DNA from: Bacteroides sp. | Lineage (GTDB): Bacteria > Bacteroidota > Bacteroidia > Bacteroidales > Muribaculaceae | Reading direction: 5' to 3' | NCBI GenBank assembly: GCA_014801815.1 | Contig: JAAVDM010000036.1 | Coordinates: forward strand, 1 to 36,504 | DNA: 36,504 nt | Shown: positions 24,125 to 31,440 of the stretch, piece by piece | Numbering within the stretch: position 1 is the stretch's first letter | How the letters are laid out: each line of letters opens with the position of its first letter | Position numbers and translations under genes: made by a program | Notes under the pieces: generated by a model | Database searches by the model: none | Seen by the model: only the letters and a program-made list of their open reading frames with translations | Told to the model about the DNA's origin: nothing

Positions 24125-25560
24125 TTCTTTTCCTCCTTTTTCAAGTTAAAAGCACCGGTGAATACACCGTGCCCACGATTGACTCCTCCACCAAGCGGCA
24201 GCATACCGTTGCAGATATCCTGCAACGCACATTCGAGAGCCTCTAACACTTTATCTTTTCGACCTATTGTTTCAGATTGCTTATCACAGGCTTTTCCAAT
24301 TCCTTCACAATCTGCCGATATAGTCAGTTCAAACTTCCGTCCTCTGCCATAAGTCACTTTCTCCGAGAAAAGCGCACCGCTTACACCTGCATTGGTAAAC
24401 CGGTCTATCTCCACATGATTAAGCAACTTATCATTTATATTGTCATCAGGCCGCTGTATTACATCGGAGAACATCAGATTGCCGCGTGTCATTCTATCTC
24501 CGGATTTCTCTTCTCCGGAGCCGAAAAGTACCTTGACTGCAGGATTGGGTCGGCTGAGAAGCTCATTATAATCTTTATCCGACAATTCATCAGCAAAAAT
24601 CCCGTTCAACCTGTTCCAATGAAACGCCACACGATGTGACAATGCACCTTTCACCGAGGTAGCCGGAATAAGCACAAGATTCTCTTTGAGTTCACCTTTT
24701 CCGTTATTCCATACTACTTTCTTGGCTTTTACAGGTGTCATATCAGCTTCCTCATCTCCGAAACCCGAACCGAAAAGGAAAAATAATTCAGGTGTCAGAC
24801 TGAGGCGATAGGAAATCCATTCACCTTTATTCTCTTTCGGTTGCTGCAAAGACTCAAGTTTCTCACCATGATCTTTCAAGAAATCGGTGTTGAGTGCTGA
24901 TGTTTTGTTGATATATGTGCGTAGGTCTGCTTCTTTTGTAAGATTAAGAGCTAACACTTTCATTTCAACAACTTGTATTTCACCGAATCCGTTACGTGTA
25001 CCGCCTCCGATACGGAACTTCTTGTCATACAGATGCTGTAACACCGATTTAAAAACCTCAACGTCACATTCGTCAGATACCATTTCCACCTCAAAACAGA
25101 AACGTGTTCCCGCAAATACTACCTGAGCGTCAAATTTACCGCCTTTTTCAGCAGTTCCTCTATCTGAAATCCTCACATGTTGGCGTATCGGCAGCTCCTG
25201 ATAATGTTTCAGCAGCGGATCTTTCTTAATAGCCGATGTATTAAGTCCGTCAATAGGGTGCCCCTCATGATTGAGAATCTTTGCAGACGTAAATATAATC
25301 TCCGATCCTCTGCCTCCCTCGTTGTCATGATAACCGAACATTCGGTCCGGCGAAGTCATACTGCGCAATACACCGGCCACAGCAGTGCCGGGTATGTATG
25401 GCAAGCCATTGGCATCTGTAGCCACAAGTGAGTCGGAAAGTATGTCTTTCTCACCGGAGCCTACAGCTAACGGTGTAACTGCCTCTATAACTATCCGAGC
25501 CAAGAGTCGGTGAGTGTACTGTTTCTGTTGTACTGTATCTTTTGATTGTCTATCTGCCAT
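24121..25560 (-). CDS. Double Cas7 (two fused Csm3-like RAMP domains)
   Basis: A 479-aa protein with two Cas7/Csm3 units in tandem. Unit 1 has LSDSLVATD, with Asp43 at the position of the Csm3 target-RNA-cutting aspartate, then LPYIPGTAVAGVLRSM (53-68) and the Gly-rich loop IGGGTRNGFGEI (about 184-195). Unit 2 starts near 247 with ADMTPV (Asp273), LIPATSVKGALSHR (297-310) and a final LPLGGGVNRGHGVF. It should contribute two backbone positions of the crRNA complex and cut bound target RNA at fixed spacing; both candidate aspartates are present. The RAMP assignment is firm, the catalytic assignment is by alignment by eye. It starts 3 bp after the csx10 stop. Confidence 0.88.
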   Translation of the reverse strand: MADRQSKDTVQQKQYTHRLLARIVIEAVTPLAVGSGEKDILSDSLVATDANGLPYIPGTAVAGVLRSMTSPDRMFGYHDNEGGRGSEIIFTSAKILNHEGHPIDGLNTSAIKKDPLLKHYQELPIRQHVRISDRGTAEKGGKFDAQVVFAGTRFCFEVEMVSDECDVEVFKSVLQHLYDKKFRIGGGTRNGFGEIQVVEMKVLALNLTKEADLRTYINKTSALNTDFLKDHGEKLESLQQPKENKGEWISYRLSLTPELFFLFGSGFGDEEADMTPVKAKKVVWNNGKGELKENLVLIPATSVKGALSHRVAFHWNRLNGIFADELSDKDYNELLSRPNPAVKVLFGSGEEKSGDRMTRGNLMFSDVIQRPDDNINDKLLNHVEIDRFTNAGVSGALFSEKVTYGRGRKFELTISADCEGIGKACDKQSETIGRKDKVLEALECALQDICNGMLPLGGGVNRGHGVFTGAFNLKKEEKK

Positions 25561-25563
25561 TGC

Positions 25564-27000
25564 TCAATTCTTCTTACATTTTTTAGCCATTTCAGCGGCA
25601 AGGTTTACTATCGAATGTCGGGCAAATTCCGGTTCAAGTCCGTCAACAAACTCTTTGAATTCCTCCAGACGCCTTCTATCAGCCCATTTCTCCTTAGCGA
25701 CTCCGTGAGTAAGATAACCCCTGTCAGGGTCAAACAAGGTCTTCTTCAGTGCCTCGTAATCATCAGCGGAGGTAGCCAGACTGCGTATTTTGCCCCATTG
25801 CGAAGCGAAGCTGTCACCCTTAAACAATTCCTCCTTCTCCCATTTCTGCGCCCATTCATTAACAGTCTTGTATATATCCCGTTCACTGGCTTTACGCTCC
25901 CTAAGATATTCAACCAAGACACTGCTCTCACCCTCAACACCAACACCACCGGTCCTAAGTTTGTCTTCGGGTGTAGGTTCAGGCTTATCAAGCTTATACT
26001 TAGCCTCACCGCTCTCGTATGCCTCCAAAAAAGCCGGATTATAGATAACCCTTCCAAAACCCTCATTCTGATAAGAGCCTATATAACGCGAAGAAAACGA
26101 TTCCTGCACCTTATCAAACTTCACTACAAACACACTTCCCTTCTCAATACCGCAACGATCTGTATCGGCACACTGGCGTTTAAAGTTCCACGGAGCATAG
26201 CGGAAAGTGCGTATTTCCGAGTCCTTCCATATTATCTTGCCACCGGCGAGACCAAGCTGTTCCGCGGTCGGCTGGAACGTAGGCATACCGTTCTTATCAA
26301 GAAATATCAGGCGTCCGTCAGCGTATACAGTGACTTTATTACCCGTCGGTCTACCACTCCCGACTTCTCCGTAAACAGCCTCCTCAATCTTCACAAGTCC
26401 ATACTGTGCAGTGCGTGACCGCCCTATCCTTTTATTTCCGACCAATGCTTCAACAAGAGTTTTTTCCGCAAACGAATCATCATCTATCTCAACCGAGAAA
26501 TAAAATACAAGTCCTTTCCTAAGCGACTGATAACCGAACATCTGCTCGTCTTTAGAACGCCGCACATTTCTATCGTAAGCTGACTTTACCGCAAAATCGG
26601 TTTCTGTCCATATAATTTTAGCCTTCTCTTCGGAAAAATCGTAAAAACCGTTACGACACTGTTTAAGTTGCTTTGAATGAATTTTAGAATCCGTCGCTCG
26701 ATAACGTATATACAGTTCCACATCAGGTCTACTTAACTTCGGATAAAACATCTCCGCAGGCACTTTCAGACCACGAAAGTCATTTATCGACGGATTAGCA
26801 TCTCCGAAACGTACCTTACCACTATGAAACAGCGTCAGAGCCTCTTTAGCACTTATCTTAGAGTATAAGGCACCTGCTGCAATACCTAAGAAATTACTGC
26901 CGGGTATAAAATCCAGCGTCTCGTTAGGCCCGGTCGTAGCTGATTTCCGATTCAGAATAACATCTGACAGCAGAGTGCATTTAAATTTCAGAACTTTCAT
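25564..27000 (-). CDS. csx10: Csx10 (Cas5-like RAMP) of type III-D
   Basis: A 478-aa protein. The N-terminus FKCTLLSDVILNRKSATTGPNETLDFIPGSNFLGIAAG is characteristic of Csx10, the marker subunit of III-D. In the complex it takes the Cas5 role at the crRNA 5' handle, next to Cas10. Later motifs include RSRTAQYGLVKIEEAVYG (Gly-containing RAMP loop) and QNEGFGRVIYNPAF. A linker rich in Glu/Pro follows, then a helical tail of about 130 residues (about 350-478). It starts 1 bp after the Csm3-like gene and is part of the same tightly packed operon. Confidence 0.88.
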   Translation of the reverse strand: MKVLKFKCTLLSDVILNRKSATTGPNETLDFIPGSNFLGIAAGALYSKISAKEALTLFHSGKVRFGDANPSINDFRGLKVPAEMFYPKLSRPDVELYIRYRATDSKIHSKQLKQCRNGFYDFSEEKAKIIWTETDFAVKSAYDRNVRRSKDEQMFGYQSLRKGLVFYFSVEIDDDSFAEKTLVEALVGNKRIGRSRTAQYGLVKIEEAVYGEVGSGRPTGNKVTVYADGRLIFLDKNGMPTFQPTAEQLGLAGGKIIWKDSEIRTFRYAPWNFKRQCADTDRCGIEKGSVFVVKFDKVQESFSSRYIGSYQNEGFGRVIYNPAFLEAYESGEAKYKLDKPEPTPEDKLRTGGVGVEGESSVLVEYLRERKASERDIYKTVNEWAQKWEKEELFKGDSFASQWGKIRSLATSADDYEALKKTLFDPDRGYLTHGVAKEKWADRRRLEEFKEFVDGLEPEFARHSIVNLAAEMAKKCKKN

Positions 27001-27001
27001 T

Positions 27002-27610
27002 TTAGTTGATTTTTTCAGGGGCGGTAATTGACATTACAGTGATTGAGCAGCGGCCCAGTCCACGATTTCTGTTTTGTCCCAGACGTTTTATATAGTGCAG
27101 CGCATCTTCCATTAGTTTAATAAACTCATCATCGCAGGGCACATCAAGTATATACCCTTCGAGCCTACACGGTATCACAACTTCCATTCTACGCAGACTG
27201 TGTTCCTTTGCAATACCATCAGTATCAATCGCAGTACTCGACAGCCGGCGATACATAAAAGCCTGAATCTTCTCAGCTATTATAACCCTACGCTCATCAG
27301 ACGGAAGCTCGGCATTCGTAAAAAACGCCTGTCCCTTTATCATCTCGCTATTACCGTCGAAGTAGCCGAAAGTCTCCTTAAACAACGACTCCAATTTAAG
27401 CAACGACTCCCGTGATTCCTCATTACCGATCCTCTTGAACGTCAGTATATCTTCCATTGCCTCACGCACAAGACCTTTGACAGTCTTACCCGGAACAAAC
27501 GGCAGCCCGCAGTCATCTTTAATCACCAGAGCATCAACATCCGCACCGGCACTCAGACCCGACCCGCAATGCCAGTCAGAGAAAAACTCAATCCTATATC
27601 TTATATCCAT
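27002..27610 (-). CDS. Csm3-like Cas7 subunit
   Basis: A 202-aa single RAMP. VDALVIKDDCGLPFVPGKTVKGLVREAM (residues 25-52) matches the Csm3 core; Asp26 occupies the position of the catalytic aspartate that cuts target RNA. The Gly-rich C-terminal loop is RLGQNRNRGLGRCSI. Csm3-type subunits form the filament along the crRNA. It lies after Cas10, with a 90-bp gap in which no feature was found, the largest gap in the effector operon. Confidence 0.9.
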   Translation of the reverse strand: MDIRYRIEFFSDWHCGSGLSAGADVDALVIKDDCGLPFVPGKTVKGLVREAMEDILTFKRIGNEESRESLLKLESLFKETFGYFDGNSEMIKGQAFFTNAELPSDERRVIIAEKIQAFMYRRLSSTAIDTDGIAKEHSLRRMEVVIPCRLEGYILDVPCDDEFIKLMEDALHYIKRLGQNRNRGLGRCSITVMSITAPEKIN

Positions 27611-27700
27611 TTCATTCTTAGATTAATAATAAACCTTTCACACTCACAAAAATCCTCACAGCCATAACAAAATCTTCCGTGTGTCAGCCGTTTGTTCCGG

Positions 27701-29224
27701 CTATTTCGTCCTCTGAGTGTTCACAGTGTGAAGAGCTAATATGTCATACACAGGATAGAGCCTTAACTCCCTACCCTCACTGTCCTTCTCGCTGCGTATC
27801 TTCGTTTCGGTAATTTCCCCGACATAGTCTTTTAGCGGAGTAATTACCTTCAGTCGTTCCAATTTCTGGGCAGCCATATCCCAGTCATCATGCAACAACG
27901 TCAGCCAGTTCCTCAGCTGTGACTTCACAGCATTGCCCTCTTCACCGTTAAGTTTTTCCGTCTGTTTTCTCAGTTCCTCGACAGTCCAGCGGTTAGCCTT
28001 ATCAACAGAAGTAAGATAATAAGGCCCGAATTCAAAAGACACATCAATCTGAGGTCTGAGTTCACGCACAGCCACATCTTCAAAATCAGACACAAAGCTA
28101 TCCTGCACTTTATGGAACATCAGGCACGAAGCCGGTAAATTACCCCCTTCGGCATCATATAGCTTTTTAGTATCCTTCTTAGCCTTGTCACACAACGACT
28201 CTGCCAACCTATAACCGTAATAAAATGGAAACGATGACTTAACAAAAGCTATTCCGGCACATGCAGTAAGGTAAGCTGACCCATCATTAAAGACATTCTT
28301 CAGTATGTCACCGAGTCTGGCTTTGGTCTCTAACTCAAAATACTTCATAAAAACCTCGGTAAAAGGTACAGCCAAATCACCGCGACATATTACCGTCAGG
28401 TCATCACCACCCAACACAATAGGTCGCATCGGGATCTTACCGTCACCCTCACTATACACTATTTCAGCAAATGCCCTGCGAGCGGCAGCTTCGGTCGCTT
28501 CATTCAGTTCACGCGAGAAATGCTTGAATTTCTCCTTAGACGTGCCTATCTGTTGCACTACCCTGCCTAAACCGTTACCGTCAGCATGTATGATAGCTAT
28601 CCAGTCATTGTCAGAAGTGAGTTCCTGCATTTCAAATGCAAGCTGTTCATTCCTGACGTTACCAAAGACTTTTTTCAAGAGCGCCGAACTGTCTCTGCGT
28701 TTTCCGTCTTCGTAAAGTTTTCGGTCTGTACCTGCGTCAAGAAAATTATTCTTACGCACTTCTACCGCCGGCAGACTTGTCTCTCTGCTACGTCTTATAC
28801 CCATCAGTCCGATATTAAGATCTCGCATTGGTTTATTACGCTGCACACGAAGCTGACGCTCCAATGTCTGTACCGTCTCTGCAAACTCATCCTCATTATA
28901 TGTCACTACACTTTGACTTATAGTGATACCCGGAGCAAACTCCATCACGACTTTTGGAAACTTGCGCACCACAAATCTGCACTTCGCTTCGTCCGTAAAA
29001 ATATACTTGATATTACCGGCAGCATTCAGTATGGCGTTTGGATCATTTTGCAGCTCCTTGAGCGGTTCCGTACTGAAAGGATAGAGTGTCTTGGCAAACA
29101 GTTGGGTGCATATTTCTTCGACAAGCTCACTTGCACCCACTATCTCCCGAAGTTTGTTGGTCTGAAAAATGAAACCCTGTATACCTTGTACAGCAGCTCC
29201 ATACAGATAGAACTTTTCAGGCAT
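27701..29224 (-). CDS. cas10: Cas10 with GGDD palm, no HD domain (type III-D)
   Basis: A 507-aa protein, shorter than Cas10 of III-A/III-B. It starts directly with a palm-like ferredoxin fold (YLYGAAVQGIQGFIFQTNKLREIVGASELVEEI) and lacks an N-terminal HD nuclease. The cyclase site is intact: HADGNGLG (Asp215) and LGGDDLTV (Gly272, Gly273, Asp274, Asp275). Without HD it should not cut DNA itself, so defence should rely on cyclic oligoadenylate made from ATP on target-RNA binding. This agrees with the two CARF nucleases downstream. It starts 10 bp after the Cas6 stop, in the same operon. Confidence 0.95.
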   Translation of the reverse strand: MPEKFYLYGAAVQGIQGFIFQTNKLREIVGASELVEEICTQLFAKTLYPFSTEPLKELQNDPNAILNAAGNIKYIFTDEAKCRFVVRKFPKVVMEFAPGITISQSVVTYNEDEFAETVQTLERQLRVQRNKPMRDLNIGLMGIRRSRETSLPAVEVRKNNFLDAGTDRKLYEDGKRRDSSALLKKVFGNVRNEQLAFEMQELTSDNDWIAIIHADGNGLGRVVQQIGTSKEKFKHFSRELNEATEAAARRAFAEIVYSEGDGKIPMRPIVLGGDDLTVICRGDLAVPFTEVFMKYFELETKARLGDILKNVFNDGSAYLTACAGIAFVKSSFPFYYGYRLAESLCDKAKKDTKKLYDAEGGNLPASCLMFHKVQDSFVSDFEDVAVRELRPQIDVSFEFGPYYLTSVDKANRWTVEELRKQTEKLNGEEGNAVKSQLRNWLTLLHDDWDMAAQKLERLKVITPLKDYVGEITETKIRSEKDSEGRELRLYPVYDILALHTVNTQRTK

Positions 29225-29234
29225 TATTATTTAG

Positions 29235-29891
29235 TTATTTATATGTTATTGTTCCATGATTTAGACTTGATGACTTTCCCAGACCTATCCACTGAGGAAG
29301 CATGACATTCGTTCTGAATAAGGCTGTGAAGTTCATCAGTTCTACTCCTTTATAGATATTAGAGCCATCATAATCAAGACTGTCAATCTTACAGATGACT
29401 CTGGCATCAAAATATATTCCCAGACCCTTCGCCATTGACAGAATATTACCGGTCAGTATCTTTTCGAGCATATCTACCTGACTAATCAAACCGTCAGCAT
29501 TGATAAACCGGACATAATTACGGCTATTGAGCGGTTGCCAGTCTTTAATCTGATATTTGCACATTCTATCGGTAAGTACTAATTCGCAATCACTCTCCTC
29601 AACAGAAGCAACATGAAGCACAGTATCTTTATATCCGAATTGACACTCTATAATTTCACGTCCTGCAAATATCTGCAACAGAGCCTCCGCACCTTCATTA
29701 ATTCCGATAACAGCACCTCTGCCCTCTATAATCTTATATTGTATTTTAGGATAAGAATAACGATAACCATCCGGCCCCTGATGATTATGAAAAAGCTCGT
29801 TACCGTTAGACAGCCGTATCAGCACACCACGTAACCGCGATAAATCACGCAGACAAATAAATTCTTCAAAGATTATTTTAACTATGTGCAT
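29235..29891 (-). CDS. cas6: Cas6 crRNA-processing endoribonuclease
   Basis: About 218 aa from the ATG at 29891 (MHIVKIIFEEF), preferred because families of this type begin with this beta strand and an AGG lies nine bases upstream; in-frame ATGs at 29900 and 29918 are alternatives. Features are RLRGVLIRLSNGNELFHNHQG (candidate catalytic His), YPKIQYKIIEGRGAVIGINEGAEAL, and the C-terminal Gly-rich loop WIGLGKSSSLNHGTI typical of Cas6. It would cut the repeat to leave an ATTAAGAC 5' handle. It is the first gene of the effector operon, which is useful because RT-Cas1 here has no Cas6 domain. Identity is inferred from motifs and context, not a strong universal signature. Confidence 0.82.
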   Translation of the reverse strand: MHIVKIIFEEFICLRDLSRLRGVLIRLSNGNELFHNHQGPDGYRYSYPKIQYKIIEGRGAVIGINEGAEALLQIFAGREIIECQFGYKDTVLHVASVEESDCELVLTDRMCKYQIKDWQPLNSRNYVRFINADGLISQVDMLEKILTGNILSMAKGLGIYFDARVICKIDSLDYDGSNIYKGVELMNFTALFRTNVMLPQWIGLGKSSSLNHGTITYK

Positions 29892-30001
29892 GTATGGCAT
29901 CCTCGTTATGTATGACATATTTGTAAGGGTGGTAGGAGTTATTGATAACAGAAACTATCCGGTAAAATCAGATTATTCCGATTACCTCAGACAGTGTTCT
30001 T

Positions 30002-30032
30002 CAAAGTTAATCAAATTAACCCATATCTACAA
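30002..30032 (-). promoter_or_regulatory. Promoter of the cas effector operon
   Basis: On the minus strand TTG (30032-30030) is followed after 20 bp by TAACTTTG (30009-30002), an excellent -33/-7 pair. Predicted transcription start is near 29994, leaving about 100 nt of 5' leader before the preferred cas6 start. No dyad operator was noticed beside it. Confidence 0.7.
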
Positions 30033-30085
30033 CAATCGTACACATTTTTCAAAAACGCCTGTCACATATTCTTTTATAGACTGTA

Positions 30086-30135
30086 AAAAATATGAGGGTA
30101 GGCACACTGTCCGGTATGCCTACCCTCATATTTTT
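30086..30135 (-). terminator. Strong rho-independent terminator, works in both directions
   Basis: TATGAGGGTAGGCA (30091-30104) pairs perfectly with TGCCTACCCTCATA (30117-30130), and both arms are flanked by A5/T5 runs. It lies downstream of the minus-strand GH3-esterase operon and upstream of the cas promoter, so it insulates the CRISPR locus. Confidence 0.85.
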
Positions 30136-30154
30136 ACATAACTGACTAAATCTT

Positions 30155-30246
30155 AGAGTGTGTTTAGTTTTAAATGATTTCATCCTAAAATCTCGCTTTG
30201 TGATGAAATCAAAAATTAATATTTGGTTTTAAACTAAACACACTCT
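30155..30246. repeat. 92-bp inverted-repeat element touching the esterase stop codon
   Basis: Outer arms AGAGTGTGTTTAGTTT and AAACTAAACACACTCT are perfectly complementary over 16 bp. A second nested pair, TGATTTCATC and GATGAAATCA, lies inside. The right arm ends at the esterase stop codon. It resembles a miniature inverted-repeat element or a structured 3' UTR. The outer AGAGTGT ends are shared with the element at 4277-4350. Confidence 0.65.
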
Positions 30247-31439
30247 TAATCCTTAAACAGCTGCGGAAGGAACTCCGTCAGGTATATACGCCAGTTTTTC
30301 CATATATGGCCGTCGGGACTCTCTCGGTACACATACTTGTAACCATGTTCATCGAGATATTGCCGGTATTCCTTGTTGGCATCATACAGGAAGTCTTTGT
30401 TACCTATAGCTATCCAATACAGTTGCGGTGCATCGGCAAACTGTTTCTCCAGTTTACCATCATAATCGGCGTAAATCTCCGATACAGAGTCTTTACCGGG
30501 TTTTATGGCGGATGAGAAAAGACCTATGTAATCGAACATATCGGGATATTGCTTCGAAATGTGCAGTGAATGAAAACCACCCATCGACAAACCGGCAATA
30601 GCTCTGTGTTCTTTGTCCGCTATTGTTCGGTAGTTTGAATCCATATACTTCACAGCATCAGGGAAATGCTTTTCAAAGGTACCGTCCATCGTATTAGGTA
30701 GGTTAATGGTCGGTGGAGCAAATCCGAGACTGGTTTCACCGGGCGCACCCTCCATTGCAATATTACCATTGGTCATAACCACTATCATAGGCTCTACCTC
30801 TCCGCGCGCTATCATATTATCAAGTACCTGTGTGGCGCGACCGAGTTCGGCCCACGCATTTTCGTCGCCACCCATACCGTGTAACAGATAGAGTACCGGA
30901 TAACGGCGATCTCCTTTCTCATAACCGGCAGGGGTATAGACCGTCATACGGCGGTCTGTCCCTATCGTGGGGCTGTCATACCACACTTTAGAGACCGTAC
31001 CGTGAGGAACATCATTGATTCTGTAATAATCGGCATAGTCTCCGTCTATCAGAAATACATTGGTCAGGCTGGCAATATCTCGCAGCTGAAATACATTGGA
31101 AGGGTCTGTCATCCTGATGCCGTCAACAATAAATGTATAGCTGTACAGCTCAGGAGACAGTGCTTCTGAGGTAAATTCCCATACGCCGTTGGGATCTTTC
31201 ACCATATCTGCCACTCCGGGCACCTCGGCTTTCCCATAAGGAGTATCTGCCAACTGAGGCGCAAGGAAGTCTCCCGTCACAAGTACACTTTCGGCCTCAG
31301 GTGCGTACATTCTGAAAGTTACCGATTTGTCAGGATGAGTTTCGGGTGAGACAATCTGCGATCCTCCCCAAAGTGCCTGCTGTGCATTACAGTTTAACAC
31401 CGTAAGCACGACACCGGTGAATAATATCAGCTTCTTCAT
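30246..31439 (-). CDS. Secreted CE1-like carbohydrate esterase
   Basis: A 397-aa protein with signal peptide (MKKLILFTGVVLTVLNCNAQ). An Ig/E-set (CBM48-like) domain covers about 30-130 (KSVTFRMYAPEAESVLVTGDF). An esterase-D type alpha/beta hydrolase covers about 150-397 with YLLHGMGGDENAW (oxyanion region), nucleophile Ser285 in GLSMGG, and catalytic His378 in DGHIWKNW. This layout is usual for Bacteroidota feruloyl/acetyl-xylan esterases in glycan-degradation loci. The exact acyl group cannot be read from sequence. It lies 1 bp after the GH3 gene, in the same operon. Confidence 0.88.
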   Translation of the reverse strand: MKKLILFTGVVLTVLNCNAQQALWGGSQIVSPETHPDKSVTFRMYAPEAESVLVTGDFLAPQLADTPYGKAEVPGVADMVKDPNGVWEFTSEALSPELYSYTFIVDGIRMTDPSNVFQLRDIASLTNVFLIDGDYADYYRINDVPHGTVSKVWYDSPTIGTDRRMTVYTPAGYEKGDRRYPVLYLLHGMGGDENAWAELGRATQVLDNMIARGEVEPMIVVMTNGNIAMEGAPGETSLGFAPPTINLPNTMDGTFEKHFPDAVKYMDSNYRTIADKEHRAIAGLSMGGFHSLHISKQYPDMFDYIGLFSSAIKPGKDSVSEIYADYDGKLEKQFADAPQLYWIAIGNKDFLYDANKEYRQYLDEHGYKYVYRESPDGHIWKNWRIYLTEFLPQLFKD

Positions 31440-31440
31440 A

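Noticed and set aside
25546..26418. 290-aa plus-strand ORF
   Set aside because: It lies antisense to csx10, a gene with clear family motifs, and shows no coding features of its own.
27701..29224. Type III-A or III-B assignment for the locus
   Set aside because: Csx10, Csx19 and TIGR03986-type genes with a short Cas10 lacking HD indicate III-D; there are no Csm2/Csm4/Csm5 or Cmr-type genes.
28586..29305. 239-aa plus-strand ORF across the cas10 start
   Set aside because: It is antisense to Cas10, with a composition typical of a shadow frame.
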